Shown here: piece by piece, positions 36,160 through 46,476 of the stretch
How the letters are laid out: the number at the start of each line of letters is the position of its first letter
Position numbering within the stretch: position 1 is the first letter of the stretch
Assembly (NCBI GenBank): GCA_949357655.1
Contig: CASHTG010000016.1
Span: forward strand, 806,001-870,000
Direction: 5' to 3'
DNA length: 64,000 nt
Source: Parascedosporium putredinis
Taxonomy: Eukaryota > Ascomycota > Sordariomycetes > Microascales > Microascaceae
Notes under the pieces: generated by a model
Told to the model about the DNA's origin: nothing
Seen by the model: only the letters and a program-made list of their open reading frames with translations
The model's database searches: none
Position numbers and translations under genes: made by a program

Positions 36160-36881
36160 TTACCATCGTTGCCCAAGTATTTCCCATCCGAAGACTTCCC
36201 CGGAAACGAGCCTTTGCTCTCTCTCATTCCCATCCTCACTTTCCCGTCCATCATCTGTAGTCGATGGATAAGAGTAGACATCTTCATTTGCATCATGGGC
36301 CATCATCGCCGAGGGGAAAACGAGGGCCTTGCTCAACGCTAAGAGTCTGGCATACCCGATGTTAGCTTGTGATAGGTATGGCGTGAGGCCCGAAGGAGAA
36401 TGGATCTCTTCGAGCCCAGTGCCGTAAAAGAAAAGAAAAAGGGTCATACCGTCATACTCCTCTTCATCGTTGTCTTCCTCTGTCGGAGCGGGCGCCGACG
36501 ACGTCCCAAGAATCTTACCGACGGCGAAACCTCCCAAGGCTGCCGTGAGAATGCCGGCCACGATCCAGAAGCTCGCCGTGCTATACGCGGGTCGTTGCTT
36601 GCGCAGCCTCCTCCGCCTCCGCCTATATCCCCCGCTGCCACCTCCGGGCAGAGGTCCCTCGGGTAGGGCCACCTCGAGGGTGTTGAAAGGGTGCGGCGCA
36701 TACGGCGGACAGAGTTGTTGGAGATGTTGCCTAGAGGGCACGGTTCTTGGGCCCGACGGCGTGAGGAGCCCCGTGAAGGGCCGCGTGGAGAGGACGCGAG
36801 GCGTTGGGAGGTGGAGGGCATTATGATGGGGTTAGGTAGTTGCTTGGGGATCGAGGCTCTTGGCATTGGTATCTGAGGCAT
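36160..36881 (-). CDS. Small fungal protein with one transmembrane helix, function unknown
   Basis: About 203 residues. Exon 1 is 36881-36450. Exon 2 most likely starts at 36338 after a CTAAC branch site and TTAG acceptor (a closer acceptor at 36366 also keeps frame and would add nine residues). The N-terminal third is basic and Pro/Ser-rich (LSTRPFTGLLTPSGPRTVPS), like a mitochondrial presequence. A Gly-rich patch and an RRRRRRLRK cluster follow. One hydrophobic helix (SFWIVAGILTAALGGFAVG) comes next, then an acidic tail. One base is missing in GGGG 36828-36831; with it the sum is 204 codons. The arrangement suggests an inner mitochondrial membrane anchor, by inference only. I do not recognise the family. 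Confidence 0.6.
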
Positions 36882-37543
36882 ATATTGGATGTATTAGGAA
36901 TCTGATTTGAGCTCTAGTTGATACAGCATAGGGACCATGTGTGCGGGAATCTAGAGGTTTCAGTGTAGACAATGTGCTAGATGTATCCACAGATCACATA
37001 GTCAATGTCATAGCAACCAGCCTCTGTCAGCTCGATTCCGCAAGGCCAAACCGCTGCCCAACGAGCACCGAGCTGTGGGTCATAGCACCCAGAGGCAGTC
37101 GAGCACATGCAACGACGGTCGAAGCTGCGGCCACCGCCCAACGTATACCGCCAAAAACATCATTGATCCATCTATGATAACTGCATGTGATATTTGATAG
37201 TTAGACCCCCACTAGAAAGCCTGGTCACTCTCCCATCTGACGCCCGCCTCCACGTACGCTCGGAATCAAGGTGCCGGGGCTTGCCAGTCGTTCCTTCCGC
37301 TTTCAGTGTAGGTTGAGGCCAGGGCAGGAGCGTTGCTCGCAACGCCCCTCGCACCTTCCCAGGCCAACCCGTATCCCACAGCACTCGGCCACCTCGCCCC
37401 TTCCTCATCCGAACGCGTCCTAGGCCTTGAAGGTACCTTTATATATTAAAAACTGTTTAGAGAAAGCACCAAGAAGCCAGGATGGCTCAGTTGTTCTCGA
37501 CTTGAGCCAACTGGTCGGCGGATGGCATATTCAAAGCACTCCT

Positions 37544-37568
37544 GTTCGAGCCCTGATCAGGCTCGAAC
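37544..37568. repeat. 25-bp near-perfect palindrome
   Basis: Arms GTTCGAGCC (37544-37552) and GGCTCGAAC (37560-37568) are perfect inverted copies around the spacer CTGATCA, so a B-box-like motif is present on both strands. Confidence 0.85.
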
Positions 37569-37916
37569 AAGCCGGATGGATTTCTCCACCCCACCCGCTG
37601 CGAGATTGAGGCCTCCCTAGGGAAGGCCTTCAAATCTCACAGCACTGGGGCGAGAATCCTCCCCCTATCCGCGCCCTTCGCCAAAGTGGTCAACACCAAG
37701 CCAAGTGAAGCCGCAGGTGCCCAGGGATCGAGTTAAACAAGTACCTCCTAGGGAGATCCCCGCCCCTTAAGGGTGGTCCTGAGGCGCGCAAGCCCGAGAG
37801 GGTCTAGGGCGTTAAATATCTTTTTGGTTTTATTTTTCATATTCCCTTCTTCTCTGTCCGGCCCTATCTCATTAGTTAATATTCTTTGTCTATAAGTAGA
37901 ATAGAAGATAATGGGG

Positions 37917-38045
37917 GATGGGGGAGATGGAGATAGAGAGGGGAGAAGGAGATGGAGATGGAGAGAGAGAAGAGGAGGTGAAGAGAGGGAAGAAGAGAGG
38001 GAAGAAGAGAGGGAAGAAGAGAGCGGGGGAGAGGGAGGGAGAGGG
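37917..38045. repeat. Polypurine tract (GGAGAT / GGGAAGAAGAGA units)
   Basis: About 130 bases almost free of C on the plus strand, containing imperfect GGAGAT hexamers and then three copies of a 12-bp GGGAAGAAGAGA unit (about 37987-38024). Non-coding. Confidence 0.85.
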
Positions 38046-38269
38046 ATTAATTAGCTAATACTTTAATAACTGGTTTTATAGATAGAAAGATAAGTTAGCT
38101 TTTAGGGTATTATAACTTTATTTTAAATCGGCTCTGAAGAAGCTCTTATATACTATGGAACTGTGAGACTAAAAGATAATAATCATGATATATATGTCGT
38201 TAATAAGGTAATGGGGTGAGTGAGAAGAGATAAAAAGAGCCCGAGATAATGAAGAGATGTAAGCTTCTC

Positions 38270-39744
38270 TTATAGCCACAGGGCTACTATGAGAGTGCCA
38301 GCTACCACGGCCGCATGGAGAGCCACCATGCCCTTGCCCGGTGCGGCATCTTCTTCGGCGTTGTCGCTAGGAGCGGCGTTGGGGTCGACGGTAGGGCTAG
38401 GGATAAAAGATCCGGAAAAGGTCTCGTCGAGGACGGGCAGCCTCACGTTGCCGTCGACCTCCCAGCCGCCGGAGGTGGCCTTGGGGCAGGCTCTGGTGGA
38501 GACGCTGGTGGGGTCGTATTCGAGCGGGGGTTCCCTTGGGGGTGATGGCGGCCCAGCGGGTCTTGAGGTTGTCAAAGTCGGGCTGGCGCGGGGTCGGGGT
38601 GCCCTTGCGGGTGAAGCCGTCAAAGACGTCGCCGGTGACGATGGTCTGGTCGACGCGGGGCCCGTAGGAGACGATGCCGTACTCGTTCTGCTCGTAGATC
38701 CACTCGTAGACGATGGCGCCGCTCCAGTCGTCAATCATGGGCTCGCTGAAGATGGCATCCATGTCCTCCCAGGCGCGGGGCTCCGGGCCGGTGATGCAAC
38801 CCGTCTCGGAGAAGAAGATGGGGACGGGGAACTGCTCGGCCATTTCCTGGAGGGCGGGGTAGCCGGAGGCGTTGTAGGTGTTGGGGGTGCACCACTCGTA
38901 GGCGTTGAGGCCGAAGAAGTCGATAATCTCGGACTGGTTGCCGCCGCACGTGAGGTAGTCTTGGAGCATGGGGCGGAGCTCGGCGATGTCGGTCGCGGTG
39001 TAGCCTACGGGGACCTTGCGGTAGCCCTTGCTGTCGCGGTAGGCCTTCATGTCGCGGGCGGCAGCCTTGATGAAGGGGGCGGAATGGGACTGGTCCATCA
39101 TGGCGATGATCTCGTTGCCGACGTAGAATCCGAGGAGGTTGTCGTACTTGATGAAGGTGTCCATGACGGCGGAGTAGCTCTCGAACTGGGTGGTGTTCCA
39201 GTACGAGTCGTACTACGCAAGTTGTCAGCAAGGAGGCCAAGTGCCGGGAGGATTGGGACCACTAAGATATGCAGTTGGTGGTTCGAGGAAACAACATCTA
39301 GCAGCAGCACACCTATGGGGCCCGGTAGACCCATCAAGACTTACAGGAAGGATAAAGGTGTTGAAGGTATCCATGTCAACGGTGACGTAAATGCCGGCCT
39401 CGTCAAAAGCGTTCATGCAGCCATCGTGGTCCGCCTTGGGGTCAACATGGTAGACACGGATGCAATTGACGCCAAGCTCAGACATGAGCTTGATGTCCCG
39501 CTTACACTGATCAGTGTCAATGAGGGGGTCATTGGGGCGCAACTGATACGACATTCCTGCGCGCGTCAATGTTAGCTTAACTGTCTAGATCTCAAAGACT
39601 CGCACACAGAAGGGGATGAAACTCACCCTTCATAAAGAATTGATTGCCATTGGCATCGTAGAACTTGTTACCGTAGGTCTCGATCGTAGGGAGAGCACCG
39701 GACGCCATGCCGGCCATGAAGAGGGTTAGGATCTGGGCCTTCAT
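38270..39744 (-). CDS. GPI-anchored 1,3-beta-glucanosyltransferase, GH72 (Gel/Gas)
   Basis: A cell-surface enzyme that splits and religates beta-1,3-glucan chains to lengthen wall glucan; about 424 residues. Exons are 39744-39627, 39556-39345 and 39212-38270. A signal peptide (MKAQILTLFMAGMASGALP) is followed by the family opening FYDANGNQFFMKGMSYQLRP. The two catalytic glutamates are in YVGNEIIAM (acid/base) and FFSETGCITG (nucleophile). There is no Cys-rich CBM43 module, which places it in the short Gel1-like subgroup. The Ser/Pro-rich tail ends with a hydrophobic stretch (GMVALHAAVVAGTLIVALWL), a GPI-attachment signal. Two bases are missing in GGGGG 38526-38530, between AITPKGTP and LEYDP. 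Downstream, the stop lies next to the AT-rich island. Confidence 0.93.
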
Positions 39745-42700
39745 TGTGAGGGCCACAAAGTTGGGGAGGGAGATTTTGTGGAAGAATGAGTCGCTCGTTC
39801 GCCAGCTCCGATTCTCGCGGTGCCAACGAGAAAAAAAAAAAAAAAAGGGGGAGTATTAAAAATGAAAGAGAGAGCGGCAGGTCCTCGACTGTTCGCTGCT
39901 CCAAAGAAATCACGCTTCTCAGTGAATTCCCTTGGTCGTGCCCGGTAGTTCAACGGTTGGATTGCGTAACAATAGCAAACGGTTGTAGAGGCAAACGCGA
40001 CGATCTCCGAATCGGAAAATGTCCTCCTGGAGTAGATGCTGGCAGGGTGCAGCAATACAGATGGCTCAAGCGAGAGATGGAGAAGCGAGCGGAACAGCGG
40101 GCGCCTTTTGAGATGATTTGAAGCGAACGTGCAATCCGGAAACGATTGAGGAAGGAACCACTGGTCCTATGTTCGGGCTGTCAATGTTGCTACATGTAGT
40201 TCAAGGGGTTGCGATGTGAGCAAGGCGGGACCCGAGAGGATATAAATATATTTAGAGCTAGGAGGAGCTCAGGAACCCGACAAGCCTAACGGCAGCTCGC
40301 ATCATGACCATGGCCATGACCCCTGGACCTTGGGCCGGAGCATATGCGCCAGCAAATCCATCGCGTTTTCCTTGATTGACAGCGCAGACTAGGGTTCGTG
40401 TGTGGAGGATGGGATGGTGGGTGGGAGCCAGTCGGGAGAGGAAATCGTGCCAAGAGACCTGGGCCGGAGCCAAGAAAAACTGGGGGATTTAGGCGGTGCC
40501 TGTCAAGAGCATTGACGCTTTGAGAGAGGGTATTCTTGGAAGTAGCCGATTCCATGCTTGCGATCTCAGAATGGAGGGAGGCTAGTTCCTCTCGCAGATC
40601 AAGACTTTGGCATTGAGTCCATCATGTGCATGTGTAGGCTAGAACGGAGAAAAGGGCAACGACTCCAATGCGTATTGACTGATTAATCGGTTTGGCGTGG
40701 TATTTCTACTAGATGGAGCTATCGACGGTGGATATTTTGCCTCGAAGAGCAGTGTACAAGATATCCAAGTAAACAGTATTGAAAGCTTGAGGGAAGCTAG
40801 CAACATTCTGGGGATAGGATAGGTTGCTCAAAGTTCTCCATCCAATGCGATGAACGAAAGCGTGAACGAAATTAGAGGACCGGATACTGAAACTGAAGGC
40901 TCTCGAAAGTCCCTAGCAGATCTACACACACACACACATACACACCTGGAAGCAATCAAGTGATTAGGTGCCTTCTGCCCTCCATTCTCGTGTTCCATCG
41001 TGTAATTAAAGTTGGGCTAATTTACTCAGCAACCTACCAATGAGTAAAAGATCTTGTTGGACCCTGGAACACAAAATTGCAATACTAAAGTCGGGACGAA
41101 ACGAGAAGCAATTGAAGGTTGAACAGATATGATCCAGGAACGGAGCGGGAGGAAAACAGCCCTTGACAGGTCAAGATAGTAGAGTATGGGCGGGCCAACG
41201 CTTGCGCTGTTTATCCGAGACACTATGTTGACCAAAATCCTGGGAAGAATCGGGGTGGATTGACCCGTCTGAGCGCATCTCGGTTGCGGGGATGGGGAAT
41301 TGGGATACTTGACTTGATGGCCTGGTAATATCTCTGGATCCAACCGTTGTTAAAAACGGGGAGTTTGATGGACACTTGGCCCACCTAAACAACCTAAAAA
41401 CAGAGACATCAACACTTGAAGCACGAAATGGCCCCATGGCTGGCCAGTGCCCTCCCCGAGCAGCTCGAGTGACGACATCAATGGATCCATTCGGATGGAA
41501 ACTTGGCCACAGATTTGATCTGGTTGACAACCCCAGCCCGTCGCAGGATTTCGTTGTGTGCCAACAGTGGGCGAGAGCTCATGCACTACATGTGCTAGAT
41601 CTTGAATATGGGATGCAATTGACCAATAGTTCTCTTCGCATAGGCCTCGACTGGAACGGTGCCACGAGAATGCATCAATAGATCTCTATTACTTGGATAC
41701 CTTAACAATTAGATATCAGCCAAGAAACTCCTTTACGTTGTGAGAAGGCTGGAATATCCCACACCAAGTCCCGGGGAGATATGCGCCATGTCAATCCACC
41801 CCGATTCAATGTTCAAGCAGCGCAGTTCTCTCGCAAGGTAGCGGTAGATCTTGCTCCTCACAATCAATCATCATTTAGCGGTGACTGAGCTGTCAGTCTG
41901 CCATCTCCATCCACGACTCACCATTATACCCTCGCCGCCTTTTTCCCCTTGCTTCTCCGGCCCGCCGGCGGGCTCATGTTCGTTGTCGTCATCACGCATT
42001 ATCGGGTGCAGAACAACGCATGCGCGCCTCCTCCCTTTGCCTTATTTCTTCCCAGCGCTAGGTGACCTCGTAGATGTCCTTCTCTTCGTCTCCCGTGTGC
42101 TTCACCATTTTTGCGACATTGTAGGTTAAACGGGTGAGATGGGGAGAGATGATACGATTGATGTTGTAAGCGTGGGTTGAACAAGGCCCAATTTGCATCT
42201 CCCACTTCCCCTCATTTCTCGCCGTCCCCGCTCTCCACCATTCCTGCCTCGACTTGCCTTGGATCAAGATCAACACCCAAATACCGCCCACCGAAACATC
42301 GCCTTTTCGCGTCCACGCCGGGGAAGGGAAGATAAAAAAGAAAGAAAAAGATGAAAGATAAAAAAGAAAAGGAGAGGTAGCGGTCGATCTCTTTTGGACA
42401 TTTGACCCACACCACACTCGATCTGGGCATCCCTGGTGGAATCATTGCCGCTTCCGGCGTGAATCCTTTGTATCCGTCCACAGATCCAGACAAGATACCT
42501 CGAGGTGTGTTGGCTGGTCGGTTGGTACTTGGCTTCGCCTCATCCACAAAGGTCCTCTTTAAGGAAATAAGCTCAGGTCCTACAAACCAGAGCCAACAAC
42601 GCCAGCTCTGGGAGGCTGGTCTATGCACATAATTTGACACACCATTATCCGATCCTTCAACTGATTCAACCCCTCCAGGCACCACTTGCTTGCATTCCTC

Positions 42701-42901
42701 AATTCCTCAGTCAATTGAGGACGATATCGCCCACGTTGCTCTCTCCTCTTCTCCTCTTCTCCCCTCCTATCAAACCCGAGAATATCGCCCCCTCCCCAAA
42801 AGGGCAAAAGAGAAAATAAAAACAGAAAATTCGACCTTGGCAAAGCACCCGGCGCCCTCCCCTTCTTCTTGCCCGGCCGTAAAACAAACGACACACCCAC
42901 A
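39745..42901. other. Gene-poor divergent intergenic region, GH72 / 4-TM protein
   Basis: A 3.2-kb divergent spacer with a 16-base A run (39831-39846), a TATA-rich site (TATAAATATA near 40241) and a CA dinucleotide array (40926-40939). Open frames are short and unconvincing. No RNA gene is supported. Confidence 0.55.
40926..40939. repeat. (CA)n microsatellite
   Basis: About seven CA units, continuing imperfectly to 40946; non-coding. Confidence 0.8.
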
Positions 42902-43956
42902 ATGGCGAGCTCCTCCGCCGACGTCCCCGCGCAGCAGCCGGCCGACACTGAAACCACGCCGTTGCTCTCAGCCGACCGCGGTGCTACTGCCGCTGCCACA
43001 GCTGCCTCCTCCCATCACGATCAAGATGCCACCCCCTGACCGACCCCGGCGGTCTCGAGGCCCAACTAGGCTCCTCAGGTTCCGAGTCCGCCGACCGCGC
43101 CGCCGCTATCCGCGCGAGCTTAGTGGCCGGGGTTTGGTTCGCTTCGTGGGCCTTGCTGTCCATCTCCGGCATCACCATTGTGTTGTGCATGGTGCTGTTC
43201 AGTCTGAACACCTTCACTTCCAGGAACGTGTGGCTCGATCTTGACGGCTGGGTCGTGCTAGCCCTCGCTGTGCGTTGAACCCCTTTCTTTACCTCTCTGT
43301 CCTTCCCTACACATCCCCTCATCCCTTCTCCCTTACCTACATCTTACCCTCTTATCCGTGATGTAGCCTCACCTCTCATGCACGCACCCACTCAGTCTCA
43401 TCTAACTCCTGCTAGGCCTTCTTCTCCGGCTTCCTCGCCATCGTCAACCTCCGCACCGTCCGCGCCGCCAAAGTCCCAGGCGTCCTCTTCAACCTTTCCG
43501 TCCACCTCCTCCTCCTCTACGCCTGCATTGCCGCCCTCATGCAGGCCGACCGCTACGGCTTCCCCTCCCCCACTGCGATTCCTACGACAACGCCTGTCGC
43601 ACCTTCAAGTTGATCTGGGACGTCGTCATCAACACCGCCTTTGTGAGCGGCGTCATTCTCGGGTGAGTTTTGTACCTTCCCCACCCCCAATCCGTCTTCC
43701 TCCGTCCTTCTGTCCCTCCTGTGGCCTCTCTCCCTCTATGTACCACCTTACTAAAACACTCGTGCCTTGAAGCTGGTTCGTCCACCCTGCCTTGGTCGTC
43801 TTCTGGTTCTTCAAGGCCAGGACCGCCTATGGGAGCCCCGGCCGCAGGGACTGGCTCATCCCCGCCGGCGCCCTCACCTTCGAGTTCACCATCCGCTTCA
43901 GCCGCCAGCCCTCCGATGACCAAGTCGCCCCTCCACCACTTCCCGTCCATAGCTAA
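42902..43956 (+). CDS. Four-helix membrane protein, function unknown
   Basis: About 266 residues. Exons are 42902-43269, 43416-43662 and 43773-43956; the first intron has a CTAAC branch site. A polar N-terminus (residues 1-70, Ala/Ser/Asp-rich) precedes four hydrophobic helices: around GVWFASWALLSISGITIVLC, VVLALAAFFSGFLAIVNL, GVLFNLSVHLLLLYACIAAL and INTAFVSGVILGWFVHPALV. Between helices three and four a loop carries two Cys (HCDSYDNACRTFK) that could form a disulfide. Two single-base losses occur, in CCCCC 43032-43036 (before LTDPGGLEAQ) and CCCCC 43567-43571 (before HCDSYDN). The topology is like MARVEL-type four-span proteins, but no defining motif was found and no function is claimed. 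Confidence 0.75.
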
Positions 43957-44651
43957 GCCTAGAGTTCCCTCCGCCTCTCTGTGAAATTCTGCTCTCCTAC
44001 TCGCTGGTATCTATCATTTTTCTTGAGCATCAGATGGGTTGGGTCTGCTGAGGAGTCCATGTACATATGATAATGAGGGTTTGAAAACAATAAAATCTGT
44101 TTTTCTCTTGTTCATCTCAAATGCCGGTTCAATTCAACCTGGCCAGATCATCGCTGCCTCTGTTACACAATACAATGGATCCATGATATAGAAATATATA
44201 CGACCGTTTGCGCGTTGTTTTGTCTACTTCCAAGGACTTCATAGTTTCAAGGCCAGTGACCTTGGCATATCTACTTCTTCTTTTGTACACAAAAGCAGCT
44301 ATCATCACCCATCAACTCATCTAGATAATTATCAACGCATACAAGGTATATATAGATCCTGCAGGAAATCCGGCCAGCCATTATGCTAGCACTCCCCTGG
44401 CTCATGCCAAACGCCATCCGTCACCTGCCCCCAAAAAAAAAGAAAAGAAAAAAGAACAACAATTTAGAATCGCTCAGTGGTATCTATGAAAACAAGGAAA
44501 CAAAGGAAAGAGAGAGAGAATGGCAAATTGGTGGTAGATACCTCCTCATGACCTAATAGGCCATATCCAAGGTATGGATGTGTCCACGGTGGCTTAGAAG
44601 AAACATTGCGAAAGGCACGTGTTTATGCGGCCAGGTTTGAGCGAGGCCCAT
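43957..44651. other. Convergent 3' spacer, 4-TM protein / pseudokinase
   Basis: Holds the 3' ends of two convergent genes; includes A-rich sequence at 44430-44520. No gene is supported. Confidence 0.6.
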
Positions 44652-46476
44652 TCAAACCTCGAGGCCCATCGCTCCATAGCCCGAATATATTGGCCTGTTT
44701 TGTGCCATCCGAGGAGACATCAGCGCCGGCGACATCACCGGCTGCATCCCTCGGATGGGGAGCTGCATTTGCTTCGGCTCATGGCCATGGCCATTGATAG
44801 GTAAGTGGAGGTGCATCTGACTCCGACTCTGGCGTCCATCACTCATGTATGCCTCGCGCATGCTGCTCTCCCCACCATAAACCCAATCAGGACCGTAGCC
44901 CGACGGTGGGGTGGAGGGACCGCTCTCCGACAAATCAGAATCCACACGGTAGCCGCGGAAGCTATGGTCGTGAATACCGTGATGGATCGCGTATTGATGA
45001 ACGCAGTGAGGTTCAGCAATACCTGCGTGCTCTGTGACAATCTGATAGATCCGGTGCTGCACGTCTTCCGCCGACGGCCTATCGTGGGGATTCGCCGACA
45101 TCATGCGCGCCACCAAGTGAAGCATGGGCGTGAATCCTCGAAAGACATTGCCCCGTCGCTATCGGACGCCTTTTTCGACGCTTCCCTCGCTAGGAGGGAC
45201 ATCCAGGCCTCAACTTGGCCCAGGTTACGGTGGAAAGAGGAATCCAGCACCGCTCCACCCCTCCCGGGTGTCTTGTGCTTTGCTGCGCGAAAAGATGCGA
45301 ACTTGCTCTGCTTCTTAAGCAAGAAGCTGAGGAGATCGAGAATAATACACCCTAGGGAGAAGATGTCGGCGGCTTGCGGGTTTAGGTGCGGGTTCGGGGC
45401 GCTCATCATGGCGTTGGGCTTGTACGATGCGTAGTCTGGTCGTAGAATGGAGATAGCTGCCGTCTCTGGGGTCGAAGATAGGCTCGACTTCCGGCGGAAG
45501 GTGACGTGGGTGCCCCGCTAGGGCGGAACCACTGCTCTGGTGCCGCATAGTCATACCATTCACGGTCAAAGGAGTTTTTGGAGTGGGTGGCCAGCGGTTC
45601 GGGGCTGAGTCGCGTGGGCTGGGCTAAGAATATGCGAGACTTTTCGTTGAAAAGGACGGTGGAGGGCTTGATGTAGCGGTGGGAGCGGTTTCTGCTGTGT
45701 AAAAAGGCAACGGTGTCTGCTAGGCAGAGTATCCAGTCCATGACAGATTCTCTACGCTCCTTCTTGGTAAAGTTGCGATACGAGGTTGGTTGGGCCACGA
45801 AGAACAACTTCAAGTTTGTCTCACTGGCGGGGTCAAAGAGAATGAAACCCTCGCCGCGGTGAGTGTACGAGGCCCAGTATGACACCATGTGCTCGTTCTC
45901 AGTAGATCTCGCGGTGTCGACCGTGTTGAAGAATTCGTCTTCGCTCAACTCTCCCCGGCCGTCGCCGATGGGAATCCGACGCCTCCAAAATACCATATCT
46001 GGCTCGTTTGGGAGGGCGACCTTATCAACCGAGGAGCTGGCGGTAAGAATGGGCTTTCTGTCTGTTACTTCAACAGGCACCATCTCGGCGTCTGAATAGC
46101 TCACGTGGTGGCCCTTGGTGAGTGGCCTTAAGAGATAGGCGAATTGCCTTTGGTAGAACCTCCTCCACAACTTCCCATCCTTGGCAACGCTGCTCAGTCG
46201 CTCAGCGTTCTCCGGGCCAAGGGGCAAGTCGTCGTCGCACCAAGAATCGTCGATGAGGTCGAAGATGTGGTTGGCAGCGCCAAGATCCACGAGGATAAGA
46301 AAGATGCGCTTTCCTTTGGAGTCGATCCAATCCCAATATGTCAAGTCAGTCAAGCCATCTCCAAAGGCGAGCGTCTTGTCGAGCCGCTCGGTATCCTGGG
46401 GGATAAGCCTTTGCGAGACAAACCCTCGGGTGACCGTTGATTCAATTCGATCGGGATCCCACCACTGGAATGCCAT
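44652..46476 (-). CDS. Protein-kinase-fold protein lacking catalytic residues (pseudokinase)
   Basis: About 608 residues, no intron. The N-terminal 200 residues (MAFQWWDPDRIESTVTRGFV onward) look like a separate fungal domain. The middle has kinase C-lobe landmarks: an alpha-E-like DWILCLADTVAFLHS, then a catalytic-loop position reading HRYIKPSTVLF where active kinases have HRDxKxxN. The DFG position is replaced by a stretch ending RIFLAQP. The APE motif is kept (YAAPEQWF), as is subdomain IX (ADIFSLGCIILDLLSFL) and a late Arg (HDRPSAEDV). Loss of the catalytic Asp, the Asn and the DFG predicts no phosphotransfer. The C-terminus is Met/Pro/Gln-rich and disordered. Frame breaks are one base in CCCC 45513-45516, between APEQWF and HVTFRRKSSL, and one base near 45138, before FTPMLHLVARMM. 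Confidence 0.72.

Larger units (their letters stand above)
37476..38110 (+). other. Possible SINE-like or decayed transposable element
   Basis: TGGCTCAGTTG at 37483-37493 fits the A box of RNA polymerase III promoters, and TGTTCGAGCCC at 37543-37553 resembles a B box, 60 bp downstream. The body is followed by an AT-rich tail and purine tract. Spacing is longer than in a tRNA (about 44) and no tRNA cloverleaf folds, so this is not a tRNA gene. Boundaries are uncertain and no target-site duplication was identified. Confidence 0.25.
36882..38269. other. Intergenic region with an atypical repeat-like island
   Basis: From about 37430 the composition changes. A segment with pol III-box-like motifs (37483-37553) and a 25-bp palindrome is followed by GC-rich sequence to about 37800, then an AT-rich and polypurine tract to 38260. 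No protein gene is supported. It may be a relic of a transposable element. Confidence 0.5.

Noticed and set aside
39946..40030. Possible tRNA with A-box-like TAGTTCAACGG
   Set aside because: No B box at the right distance and no cloverleaf.
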